DNA of 15,674 nt from Pseudomonadota bacterium. GTDB taxonomy: Bacteria; Pseudomonadota; Alphaproteobacteria; Rhodospirillales; Casp-alpha2. Location of the stretch: positions 1 through 15,674 of the forward strand of contig JADFNT010000007.1 of assembly GCA_022563215.1 (NCBI GenBank), read 5' to 3'. The notes beneath the pieces were generated by a model, which did no database searches, was not told the origin of the DNA, and saw only the letters and a list, made by a program, of their open reading frames with translations. Positions 1-6,016 of the stretch are shown piece by piece. The stretch's first letter is position 1; every line of letters begins with the position of its first letter. Both the position numbers and the translations under genes were made by a program.

Positions 1-297
1 GATGAATCCGTCCACCTCGACCTTCTGCACGTGGGGATCCACCTTGGTCCCCAGCTGGGTGACCGGCTCGCCGTCGATCGTGACCTTGCCGGCCACGATC
101 AGCTCGTCGGAGGCCCGCCGCGAGGCGACGCCATGGTCGGCCAGGAACTTGTTGAGTCGCACCAACTCGACACCGCGCTTCTCCTCGCGGGCCGACGAGG
201 TCCGCGCCGGGAGCCGACGGCCGGTCACCTTGCGCGGGCTCGTACTGTCCGAGGCCGCGCGTCCGGAGGTCCTCTGCTTGTGAGCCTTCTTGGCCAT
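1..297 (-). CDS. RsuA/RluB-type 23S rRNA pseudouridine synthase, N-terminal part (cut by window edge)
   Basis: The reading frame starts at ATG 297-295 on the minus strand and runs off the left edge, so 99 codons are visible. It opens with a basic, disordered tail (AKKAHKQR...) and then an S4 RNA-binding domain at about residues 45-99, with the typical words VRLNKFLADHGVASRR and AGKVTIDGEPV. Family knowledge: this S4 arrangement begins RluB/RsuA-type enzymes, which turn a uridine of ribosomal RNA into pseudouridine; the catalytic domain would lie outside the window. A purine-rich AAGGGA sits about 10 bases before the ATG. The isomerase gene ends five bases upstream, so the two probably share an operon. 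This piece belongs to the left fragment, which seems not to be from the same genome as the rest. RluB versus RsuA or RluF cannot be decided from the S4 domain alone. Confidence 0.8.
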   Translation of the reverse strand, partial: MAKKAHKQRTSGRAASDSTSPRKVTGRRLPARTSSAREEKRGVELVRLNKFLADHGVASRRASDELIVAGKVTIDGEPVTQLGTKVDPHVQKVEVDGFI

Positions 298-302
298 GGT
301 GC

Positions 303-722
303 TCAGGTCCCTTCCCCACTCAGGCTCACGCGCAGGAGCTCGAGGTCACCGTCGACCGAAGTGAACTGATGCCGACCGAGGTCCGCGGGCAAGAGCCAGG
401 TCTCGCCGCGTCGCAACTTCCAGGATCCGTCGCCATTCTCGAGCACGAGGGTTCCGCGTCCGTTCAGCACCACGTACACCCACGGCCGTCCGTCGGCGTC
501 CAGGCTCTCCGGTTGGTTGATGCCCAACAGGTCGACTTCGAATCCCGGTCGGGTGACCAAGGGCACCCGGCCGTTCACACCATCGGACGCATCGAGGCGC
601 GGCGTGATCGGCGCGTCGGGAACCAGGTCGTAATCGATCGCCTTGAGAGCCTGTTCACAGTTGATCTCCCGCGGCTGGCCATCGAGCCCAGCGGCAGGCT
701 CTGGCTGGCTTATCGGCGGCAT
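303..722 (-). pseudogene. Mannose-6-phosphate isomerase (class I), C-terminal part, joined to foreign sequence at about 689
   Basis: The open frame spans 303-722, but only about 303-689 makes sense as a protein. From residue 12 on (LDGQPREI, EQALKAIDYDL, then a cupin-like end with NGRGTLVLENG and RGETWLLPADLG) it matches the C-terminal part of class I mannose-6-phosphate isomerases, the zinc enzymes that interconvert mannose-6-phosphate and fructose-6-phosphate. The metal-binding N-terminal part, over half of the protein, is missing. The first ~11 residues (MPPISQPEPAA) do not fit the family, where a Trp/Arg-containing segment should precede LDGQPRE. I read this as a gene cut at the seam 675-689, not as a natural short gene. 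It ends five bases before the pseudouridine synthase start. The cupin identification is by eye. Confidence 0.6.
675..689. other. Seam 1: probable chimeric junction between the isomerase and BNR-like fragments
   Basis: The 15-base word CTGGCCATCGAGCCC is meaningful in both neighbours: read on the minus strand it codes the conserved GLDGQ of mannose isomerase, and on the plus strand it codes LAIEP that begins a plausible BNR repeat. Left of it only the minus frame looks like protein; right of it only the plus frame does. A shared short word at a strand switch in the middle of two genes is typical of mis-assembly through a short overlap. The exact join cannot be placed within the shared word. 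Confidence 0.6.
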
Positions 723-917
723 CCCCTGGTGACCGGCAAAGGCGAAGAGTGGGCCGGGTTTGTCACGACGTTGGACGGCGCCAAATGGTCCACCGAGGCG
801 CCGCTGCCTAATTCAACCAACCACCTCGACAACCGCCCCGCGCTCGCGCCGCTACCGGGCGGAGGCGTCCTGGCCGTTCACTCCAACGACGGCCCGCGCG
901 TTAAAAACACATTCAGC

Positions 918-935
918 GACAACGACCTCTACGCG
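918..935. other. Seam 2: probable chimeric junction between the BNR-like fragment and the nucleotidyltransferase
   Basis: The frame codes SDNDLYATT here. BNR-like proteins of the left-hand kind plausibly end a repeat with N..DNDLY, and nucleotidyltransferases of the phosphonate type carry DN..Y.TTGE..SL just before their YGDI motif. So DNDLY suits both proteins, and the join probably lies within or next to GACAACGACCTCTAC. The reading frame stays open by chance, or because the shared word lies in the same frame in both genes. Inference from family patterns only. Confidence 0.5.
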
Positions 936-1451
936 ACGACCGGTGAAGCCGCCAGCCTCGCCTGCGCCATCGACCATATCCAGGGCGATTGCTTCATTTC
1001 CTATGGCGACATCCTTTTCCGCCAGCATTACCTGGATCAATTGATGGCCGGCGATGGCGACATCACCCTCGCCGTCGACGCCCTGTGGAAGGAACGGAAA
1101 TCCGACGCCGAAGGCTGGGTCCGCGATCTGGTGTCGTGCTCGCGGCCGTTTTCCGACGATTACCTGGACGACGATCCTGTCACCGTCAAGCGTATCGGCA
1201 ACGAAATCGACCCGGGGGAGGTCGACGGCGAATGGATCGGCGTCGCCCGCTTGAGCCGGCAAGGAAGCGAGTGGGTCCGGGCCGAGATCGAGGCCATGGG
1301 CGAGGACGCCACCCTGCCGCAATCGAGCATGCTCGACCTGCTGCAGCGATTGGTAGACAAGGGAATGTCCATCCGCGCCGTCTACGTGCCGGGGCAATGG
1401 CTCGACGTCGACGACGCCGCCGACTTCACCAGGGCGGACAAGTTCTTGTGA
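918..1451 (+). CDS. Phosphonate-type sugar-nucleotidyltransferase (PntC-like cytidylyltransferase), 5' end lost at seam
   Basis: From about 918 to the TGA at 1449-1451 the frame reads as the C-terminal three quarters of a nucleotidyltransferase: TTGEAASLACA, then GDCFISYGDILFR with the metal-binding Asp of the YGDI motif, and near the end GQWLDVDDAADF, the usual closing motif. Family knowledge: such domains, alone or fused to PEP mutase or to an aminotransferase, activate phosphonates such as 2-aminoethylphosphonate with CTP to give the CMP ester. The start with the nucleotide-binding GxGxR loop, and any fused PEP mutase, are missing because of the chimeric join. Its stop overlaps the GTG of phosphonopyruvate decarboxylase by four bases, which strongly supports a phosphonate role. 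Alternatives: a LicC-type phosphocholine or an inositol-phosphate cytidylyltransferase. In-frame GTG/ATG codons further left belong to the foreign piece. Confidence 0.7.
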   Translation, partial: DNDLYATTGEAASLACAIDHIQGDCFISYGDILFRQHYLDQLMAGDGDITLAVDALWKERKSDAEGWVRDLVSCSRPFSDDYLDDDPVTVKRIGNEIDPGEVDGEWIGVARLSRQGSEWVRAEIEAMGEDATLPQSSMLDLLQRLVDKGMSIRAVYVPGQWLDVDDAADFTRADKFL

Positions 1452-2659
1452 TCCAGGCGGACGCGTTTCTGGGGACCGGTTTCGACGCCGGGTTCGATTT
1501 CTACACCGGCGTTCCCTGTTCCTTTCTGAGCCCGCTGATCAACGGCATCCTTACCGACAAGCGGCTGACCTATGTCGCCGCGGCCAGCGAGGGCGAGGCC
1601 GTGGCCATCGCGTCGGGCGCCTGGCTGGCCGGGCACAAGACCGCCGTCATGTGCCAGAATTCCGGCCTCGGCAACGCCGTCAACCCTTTAACGTCGCTTA
1701 ACTTTCCGTTCCGCATCCCGACGCTTTTGATCGTCACCTGGCGGGCCGGGCCGGGGCTTAACGACGAACCCCAGCACGAGCTGATGGGCCGGATCACGCC
1801 AAACCTCTTGGAACTGATGGAGGTTCCGCACCGGCCGTTCCCGGCCGACGGCGGCGAAATCGCGGCGGCGATCGGGGAAGCCGGGGCGGCGATGGACAAA
1901 ACCGGCCTGCCGTTCGCCTTGATCATGCAAAAAGGAGATGTCGGCAATGCCGGGGGCAACGACGGCGGCAACGACGGGAGCAACGACGGCGCGCAACCTA
2001 TGTCAGCGCCGCCAGCGCGGCCAAGAGGCGAGGCCGCCGACCTGTTGGACCAAGGCCCCTTGCCGGCCCGGATGCAGGCCCTGGAAACGCTGCTGTCAGG
2101 CGTTGGCGATGACGCCGTCCTCATCGCCACGACGGGCAAATGCGGGCGCGAGCTGTTTACCCTCGGCGACCGGCCGCAACACCTCTATCAGGTCGGGTCC
2201 ATGGGTTGCGCCGCCGCCATGGGGCTGGGCGTGGCGCTGAACGCCGGCAATCCGGTGGTGGTGGTGGACGGTGACGGGGCGGCGTTGATGAAAATGGGGA
2301 CCCTGGCCACCATCGGCGCCTATGGGCCGCGAAACCTCATCCACATCGTTCTCGACAACGGCACCTACGATTCCACCGGCGGCCAGCCGACGGTTTCCCG
2401 ATCGGTCGATTTCGCCGCCATCGCCGCCGGTTGCGGGTACGCGAAGTGTTACCGCTGCGACGGCCTCGGCGGTTTCGTCGAGGCGCTGAAATCGGCGCAA
2501 TCGGGTCGCGGCCCGCATCTGATCCATATGCGTATCCAGCCGGGCTCGATGAAGGACCTGGGGCGGCCGACCATCAAGCCGCCCGAAGTGGCGCTCCGGT
2601 TCAGGGAATTCCTCGCCTCGGGGGCGGGCGAGGGCCAAAAGGCCTCCGCCGGTCCGTGA
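1448..2659 (+). CDS. aepY: Phosphonopyruvate decarboxylase (thiamine diphosphate enzyme)
   Basis: Start GTG 1448 overlaps the upstream stop as GTGA, giving 403 residues, close to the usual family length; the longer open frame upstream is only chance. The N-terminal PYR domain (about 1-165) has FYTGVPCSFLSPL, which fits the substrate end, and ASEGEAVAIASG with the likely thiamine-activating Glu48. The C-terminal PP domain (about 190-400) carries the ThDP/magnesium motif: DGDG at 274-277 and Asn304 in LDNGTYDSTGG, a segment very typical of phosphonopyruvate and sulfopyruvate decarboxylases. Known reaction: phosphonopyruvate to phosphonoacetaldehyde and CO2, the step that makes phosphonate synthesis irreversible. 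A Gly/Asn/Asp repeat lies between the domains (169-181). No aminotransferase or alcohol dehydrogenase follows, so the fate of the aldehyde is not visible. Sulfopyruvate decarboxylase is the main alternative; the nucleotidyltransferase neighbour argues against it. Confidence 0.85.
   Translation: MIQADAFLGTGFDAGFDFYTGVPCSFLSPLINGILTDKRLTYVAAASEGEAVAIASGAWLAGHKTAVMCQNSGLGNAVNPLTSLNFPFRIPTLLIVTWRAGPGLNDEPQHELMGRITPNLLELMEVPHRPFPADGGEIAAAIGEAGAAMDKTGLPFALIMQKGDVGNAGGNDGGNDGSNDGAQPMSAPPARPRGEAADLLDQGPLPARMQALETLLSGVGDDAVLIATTGKCGRELFTLGDRPQHLYQVGSMGCAAAMGLGVALNAGNPVVVVDGDGAALMKMGTLATIGAYGPRNLIHIVLDNGTYDSTGGQPTVSRSVDFAAIAAGCGYAKCYRCDGLGGFVEALKSAQSGRGPHLIHMRIQPGSMKDLGRPTIKPPEVALRFREFLASGAGEGQKASAGP
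1952..1987 (+). repeat. Three 12-base repeats coding Gly-Gly-Asn-Asp linker
   Basis: Three near-identical 12-base units (GGnGGCAACGAC, the third GGGAGCAACGAC) code GGND-GGND-GSND in the linker between the two thiamine domains of phosphonopyruvate decarboxylase. Length multiples of 12 keep the frame, so unit number could vary between strains without harming the gene. Confidence 0.75.
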
Positions 2660-3264
2660 GCCACAATACCTGGATACACCGCTTCGCCCGGGTCACGGTG
2701 GTAAAGCCTTTGGTTCACACCGCCGTGACGCCCAATCAGGTGACCACGGCGCGGCTGCTGACCGGAATCGCGGCGGCGGCGGCCCTGGCCATCGGCCCCG
2801 AATGGCGGAACCTCGGTGCCGCGGTCTTCGTGCTGTCGGTGGTGCTCGACCGGGCCGACGGCGATCTGGCGCGGCTGACCGGCCGGACCAGCGCCTCGGG
2901 CCACCGCTACGACATGATCGCCGACGCGGTTTCCAACGCCCTGGTGCTGATCGGCCTCGGCATCGGCTTGCGCGACGGCGGGTTCGGCCTCCTGTCCGTT
3001 CCCATGGGCCTCGTCGCCGGGGTTTCGGTGGCCGCGATCCTGTGGCTGGTAATGCGGATCGAGGAATTGAAAGGCCCCCGCGCCGCCGAGCTTCCCAGCG
3101 TCGCCGGTTTCGATATCGATGACGCGGTGTTGCTGATCCCGGTTTTCATCTGGCTCGGGCAGGCGGAAGGGCTGCTGGTGGCCGCCTTTTTCATCGCTCC
3201 TTTGGTGGTGCTTTACTTTTATGCCATGTACCGGAAAAAATTACCCCCTTCGAAGCCTCAATAG
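2656..3264 (+). CDS. CDP-alcohol phosphatidyltransferase, paralog 1
   Basis: GTG 2656 overlaps the decarboxylase stop (GTGA) and gives a 202-residue membrane protein. The full family signature D-x2-D-G-x2-A-R-x8-G-x3-D-x3-D is present: Asp65, Asp68, Gly69, Ala72, Arg73, Gly82, Asp86, Asp90. Just before the first membrane segment is VTPNQVT, the usual entry motif of the family. About six hydrophobic segments can be seen. Family role: moves the phospho-alcohol part of a CMP ester onto an alcohol acceptor, releasing CMP, within the inner membrane. Coupled to phosphonopyruvate decarboxylase and a cytidylyltransferase, it may transfer a CMP-activated phosphonate to diacylglycerol to give a phosphonolipid (inference). 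Phosphatidylglycerol-phosphate or inositol-phosphate synthase activity is possible but less consistent with the context. Its last 24 bases overlap the convergent paralog 2. Confidence 0.85.
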   Translation: MSHNTWIHRFARVTVVKPLVHTAVTPNQVTTARLLTGIAAAAALAIGPEWRNLGAAVFVLSVVLDRADGDLARLTGRTSASGHRYDMIADAVSNALVLIGLGIGLRDGGFGLLSVPMGLVAGVSVAAILWLVMRIEELKGPRAAELPSVAGFDIDDAVLLIPVFIWLGQAEGLLVAAFFIAPLVVLYFYAMYRKKLPPSKPQ

Positions 3265-3849
3265 AGTCCAACAGGTCCACAGGCAGTAGACGCCGGCGCC
3301 AATCCCGGCGGCGACGAAAAACGGCATCAGGAACCCGGCCCAGGTGATCGGCGCCAGCAGGTAGATTCCGTCCTCCAATTCGAAGCCGGCGAAGCCCGGA
3401 TAACCTATGGCGTCTTTTTCCCCTTCGAGGTCAATATGCTTGTCGATGCCCAGATTGGTGAACATGGAAACCACCGCCGAGGCGGCCCCCGCCGCGCCTA
3501 AAACGATGGCCCAAGGGCCAAGCGGGGAATCGATGAATCCGAAACCCATGCACAGGAACAGGGCGGCGTAGCTCAAGGCGCCGGAAACGTAATCCAGGTA
3601 ATAGCCGAGCCTTGACGTCATGTCCTTCTGACGCGCCAACTCACCGTCGAAGTGGTCGAGGAACCGGGCCAGCACGAACAGCCCGGCGCCCCAATCGGCG
3701 TTGACGGCATCGCCGGTAGCCAACAAACCGGCGCCGGCCACCGCCACCGCCAGGGTGAACATCGTCATCTGGTTGGGGGTCACCGGCGATTTGACCAGGG
3801 GTTTGACGAGGACCCGCGCGATCCGCTGGTCCCAGGGCGGGGTTTTCAT
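3241..3849 (-). CDS. CDP-alcohol phosphatidyltransferase homologue, paralog 2, lacking the last motif Asp
   Basis: Start ATG 3849-3847 is chosen over an in-frame upstream codon at 3879 because an AAGGA ribosome site lies a few bases before it. The 202-residue protein has the same length as paralog 1 and aligns without gaps at its start: ARVLVKPLVKSPVTPNQMT versus ARVTVVKPLVHTAVTPNQVT. The motif reads Asp65, Asp68, Gly69, Ala72, Arg73, Gly82, Asp86, but position 90 is Gly where paralog 1 has Asp90. In the family this fourth Asp is held to be the general base, so the protein may be inactive, slow, or a partner subunit of an active paralog. It is coded head-on to paralog 1, sharing 24 bases at the 3' ends. 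No frame damage is seen, and the rest is well kept, which argues against simple decay. Confidence 0.85.
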   Translation of the reverse strand: MKTPPWDQRIARVLVKPLVKSPVTPNQMTMFTLAVAVAGAGLLATGDAVNADWGAGLFVLARFLDHFDGELARQKDMTSRLGYYLDYVSGALSYAALFLCMGFGFIDSPLGPWAIVLGAAGAASAVVSMFTNLGIDKHIDLEGEKDAIGYPGFAGFELEDGIYLLAPITWAGFLMPFFVAAGIGAGVYCLWTCWTLLRLRRG

Positions 3850-3991
3850 CGTTTCGTCCTTAGGAACTCCGGGGCCCAAAAGCCCGATGGGCCGGGCTCG
3901 GGGAGGGTGTTACCCCGGCCTCGCGGAGTCAAGGGCCCGGGCTTTCAGTCCAAGCCGGAGCCAGGGCCGGGGCAGGGGGTTTCCCCCGGCC

Positions 3992-4012
3992 ACGACCGTT
4001 GTCGGGTTTTTT
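3992..4012 (+). terminator. Weak rho-independent terminator-like hairpin
   Basis: A short stem CGAC-CGTT-GTCG, extendable by C/G pairs past one bulged A, is followed by GGTTTTTT. It would act on plus-strand transcription. The only gene upstream on that strand ends at 3264, so it would stop transcripts running antisense through paralog 2. The stem is short, so confidence is low. Confidence 0.35.
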
Positions 4013-4029
4013 CCCTGAATTACTTTTTT

Positions 4030-4058
4030 TTGTGCACTGCAGCATTTTTTGCTATACA
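4030..4058 (+). promoter_or_regulatory. Candidate sigma-70 promoter for the SulP gene
   Basis: TTGTGC at 4030-4035 and TATACA at 4053-4058 are separated by 17 bases, the ideal spacing, within an AT-rich block. Transcription would start near 4065, leaving a leader of about 65 bases before the TTG start. Confidence 0.5.
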
Positions 4059-4131
4059 AAGGGGCTTCTTTATTTTAAAATTCACATAATGTCTTGATAA
4101 CTCATAACCTTTTGTTCTAAAAAGAAGAAAA

Positions 4132-5904
4132 TTGCACTTCGCCAAACTGTCCGCCTCGGGTCTGGGGCTGTTCGCCGCCAGACAAGCGTTTCCCTTCTTA
4201 AACTGGATTTCCCGGGTCAACGGGAAGACTCTGCGCGCCGACATCTTGGCGGCCATGACCGGCGCCGTTATCGTCCTGCCCCAGGGCGTGGCCTTCGCCA
4301 TGATCGCCGGGCTGCCGCCTCAATACGGGCTCTACACGGCGATCGTCACCCCCATCATCGCGGCCCTGTTCGGATCGTCGTGGCATTTGGTGTCCGGCCC
4401 GACGACGGCGATTTCCATCGTCGTCTTCAGCGCCATCAGCAATCACGTGGAACCGGGATCGCCGCAGTTCGTTTCCATGGCCCTCACCCTGACCTTTCTC
4501 GCCGGCGTCTACCAATTTGCGTTCGGGGTCGCGCGCCTGGGCAAGCTGGTCAATTTCGTCTCCCATTCCGTGGTCGTCGGCTTCACCGCCGGCGCCGCCA
4601 TCCTGATCGCCACCAGCCAGATGAAGAATTTTCTGGGCATTGACGTTGCCAGGGGAGAATCCTTCATTCACACTTGGTGGGAGATTTTTTCGAAGATTGA
4701 TGTCGTCAACGGTTACGTGGTTGCCATCGCGCTGACCACCCTGGCCATGGCGTTGGCGTTGAAGAAACAGTTTCCCCGATCGCCTTATATGCTGATGGCC
4801 ATGGTCGGCGGCAGCCTGCTGAGCATCTTCCTCGACGGCCCCGCCCATGGCGTCGCGCTGATCGGGGAAATCCCCGCCCAGCTGCCGCCCCTGTCGTTGC
4901 CGGACTTTTCCTTCTCCACCCTCAGGCAACTGGCGCCGGAAGCCCTGGCCGTGGCCGTCCTGGGATTGATCGAGGCGGTATCCATCGGCCGGTCCATCGC
5001 CACCAAGTCCCACCAACGCATTGACAGCAATCAGGAATTCATCGGCCAAGGACTGTCGAACATCGTCGGCAGCTTCTTTTCCAGCTATGCCGGCTCGGGT
5101 TCGTTCACGCGCTCGGGGCTCAACTACGCCGCCGGCGCCCAGACGCCGATCGCGGCGATCCTGTCGGCGGTCTTTCTGGCGGCGATCCTTCTCCTGGTCG
5201 CGCCGTATGCGGCGTACCTTCCGTTCCCGGCCATGGGGGGAATCATATTGCTGGTCGCCTACAAGCTGATCGATTCCAAGAACATCCGGTCCATCCTCAA
5301 GGTCAGCCGCCCCGAAAGCGCGGTGATGATCGTGACCTTCGTGGCCACCCTTCTGCTGGAGCTTGAGTTCGCCATCTACGGGGGCGTGCTTTTGTCGTTG
5401 GGGCTGTATCTCAACCGCACCGCCAAACCCCGCATGCCCAGCATCATCCCGTGTCCGGATACCTCGCCCCGGCGTTTCGTGCCCGTCGCCTCGGATTCGA
5501 CAAGACGGTGCCCGCAACTGGATATCGTGGAAATCAACGGCTCCATGTTCTTTGGCTCCGTCGAATGCATTGCCAAGAGACTGAACGTCATCCACGAACG
5601 CGACCCATCCTATCGGCACGTTCTCATCGTTGCCGACAGCGTTGGAACGCTCGACGTTTCAGGCGCCGAACTGCTTGTCGAGGAAGCCGCCAATTGGCGC
5701 GATAGGGGCGGCGCCCTTTACATCAGCGGTCTCAGGATCGAAAACAGGATGTTCCTGAAACAGGGCGGCTATCTGGACATGATCGGCAGGGAAAACGTCT
5801 TTCTGTCCAAGAAACAGGCGATCCCCGCCATCAAGCGCCGCCTCGACGCGGAGCGATGCAAGGCATGCAGCCTGCGTATCTTCACCGAGTGTAATGAACC
5901 TTAA
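4132..5904 (+). CDS. SulP family inorganic anion transporter with STAS domain
   Basis: The 590-residue protein has the SulP layout: an N-terminal cytoplasmic stretch, then many membrane segments between about residues 35 and 425 (ADILAAMTGAVIVLPQGVAFAMIAGLPPQYGLY is the diagnostic entry region), then a cytoplasmic STAS domain at about 460-560 with LDVSGAELL. The tail has a Cys cluster (CKACSLRIFTEC, about 576-587), which many bacterial SulP proteins share and which could bind metal (inference). SulP carriers import sulfate, bicarbonate or dicarboxylates, mostly with sodium or protons; the substrate cannot be read from sequence. TTG 4132 is taken as start because an AAGAAG stretch precedes it and the next ATG (4255) would cut the first membrane segment. 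It stands alone, with its own promoter, between the two lipid gene groups. Confidence 0.9.
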   Translation: MHFAKLSASGLGLFAARQAFPFLNWISRVNGKTLRADILAAMTGAVIVLPQGVAFAMIAGLPPQYGLYTAIVTPIIAALFGSSWHLVSGPTTAISIVVFSAISNHVEPGSPQFVSMALTLTFLAGVYQFAFGVARLGKLVNFVSHSVVVGFTAGAAILIATSQMKNFLGIDVARGESFIHTWWEIFSKIDVVNGYVVAIALTTLAMALALKKQFPRSPYMLMAMVGGSLLSIFLDGPAHGVALIGEIPAQLPPLSLPDFSFSTLRQLAPEALAVAVLGLIEAVSIGRSIATKSHQRIDSNQEFIGQGLSNIVGSFFSSYAGSGSFTRSGLNYAAGAQTPIAAILSAVFLAAILLLVAPYAAYLPFPAMGGIILLVAYKLIDSKNIRSILKVSRPESAVMIVTFVATLLLELEFAIYGGVLLSLGLYLNRTAKPRMPSIIPCPDTSPRRFVPVASDSTRRCPQLDIVEINGSMFFGSVECIAKRLNVIHERDPSYRHVLIVADSVGTLDVSGAELLVEEAANWRDRGGALYISGLRIENRMFLKQGGYLDMIGRENVFLSKKQAIPAIKRRLDAERCKACSLRIFTECNEP

Positions 5905-5936
5905 TCCGCCTTTGGTTTCGTTCCCCTTAGGCCACC

Positions 5937-5953
5937 CGGATTAACAAAATCCG
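5937..5953 (+). terminator. Weak hairpin after the SulP gene
   Basis: CGGATT and AATCCG (six paired bases, five-base loop) follow the SulP stop by about 30 bases, then a T-rich but interrupted stretch (ACCTTCCTTGTT). It could end the SulP transcript, though it lacks a clean U-run. Confidence 0.3.
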
Positions 5954-5960
5954 ACCTTCC

Positions 5961-5990
5961 TTGTTCCGATAGTCCCAACAGGGCTATAAG
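5961..5990 (+). promoter_or_regulatory. Candidate sigma-70 promoter for the hpnN-led operon
   Basis: TTGTTC at 5961-5966 and TATAAG at 5985-5990, 18 bases apart, lie 26 bases before the GTG of the RND transporter. A strong ribosome site, AAGGAGG at 6000-6006, follows and sets the GTG start. Confidence 0.5.
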
Positions 5991-6016
5991 CGGGCCCAGA
6001 AGGAGGGGCCGAAACC

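Larger units (their letters stand above)
675..935 (+). pseudogene. BNR/sialidase-like protein, internal fragment between two seams
   Basis: On the plus strand this stretch reads LAIEPSGRLWLAYRR, then DGAKWSTEAPLP, HLDNRPALAPLPGGG and LAVHSNDG. These words resemble beta-propeller proteins of the BNR/exo-sialidase kind found in secreted enzymes and in hypothetical proteins of Planctomycetota (family resemblance judged by eye). Neither end is natural: on the left it abuts an isomerase coded on the opposite strand, and on the right it runs in frame into a nucleotidyltransferase. A continuous frame from 369 to 1451 would fuse all of this, but no known family has that make-up. The length of only about 250 bases, close to a short read or read pair, supports an assembly artefact. 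No catalytic residues can be assigned. Confidence 0.5.
3850..4131. other. Divergent intergenic region: GC-rich inverted repeats followed by an AT-rich block
   Basis: The left half (about 3870-4000) is dense in G/C inverted repeats, for example AGCCC...GGGCT near 3887-3907 and GGGGG-TTT-CCCCC at about 3975-3987. The right half (4016-4131) is unusually A/T-rich for this genome and holds the likely SulP promoter. No protein-like frame is seen on either strand. The region must also hold the start signals of the minus-strand phosphatidyltransferase, but I see no convincing minus-strand promoter. Confidence 0.5.

Noticed and set aside
989..1447. N-terminal extension of phosphonopyruvate decarboxylase
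   Set aside because: The stretch is Arg-rich shadow of the nucleotidyltransferase frame; family similarity begins just after GTG 1448, which overlaps the upstream stop as GTGA.
369..1451. One continuous plus-strand gene of 360 codons
   Set aside because: Its parts are antisense to an isomerase, then BNR-like, then nucleotidyltransferase; no family has this make-up, and both changes fall at seam-like shared words.
1938..2240. Internal gene start behind AAAGGAG inside the decarboxylase
   Set aside because: The ATG is out of frame and its product is low-complexity Arg/Pro-rich, a shadow of the real gene; the ribosome-like word codes KGD in the true frame.
3652..4089. Plus-strand frame of 145 codons over the start of paralog 2
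   Set aside because: Antisense to a clear phosphatidyltransferase and running into a non-coding AT-rich block; no domain pattern.
4198..5619. Long 473-codon minus-strand frame opposite SulP
   Set aside because: Rich in Gly, Asp, Arg, Gln without any domain words; typical antisense shadow in high-GC DNA, while SulP on the plus strand is unmistakable.
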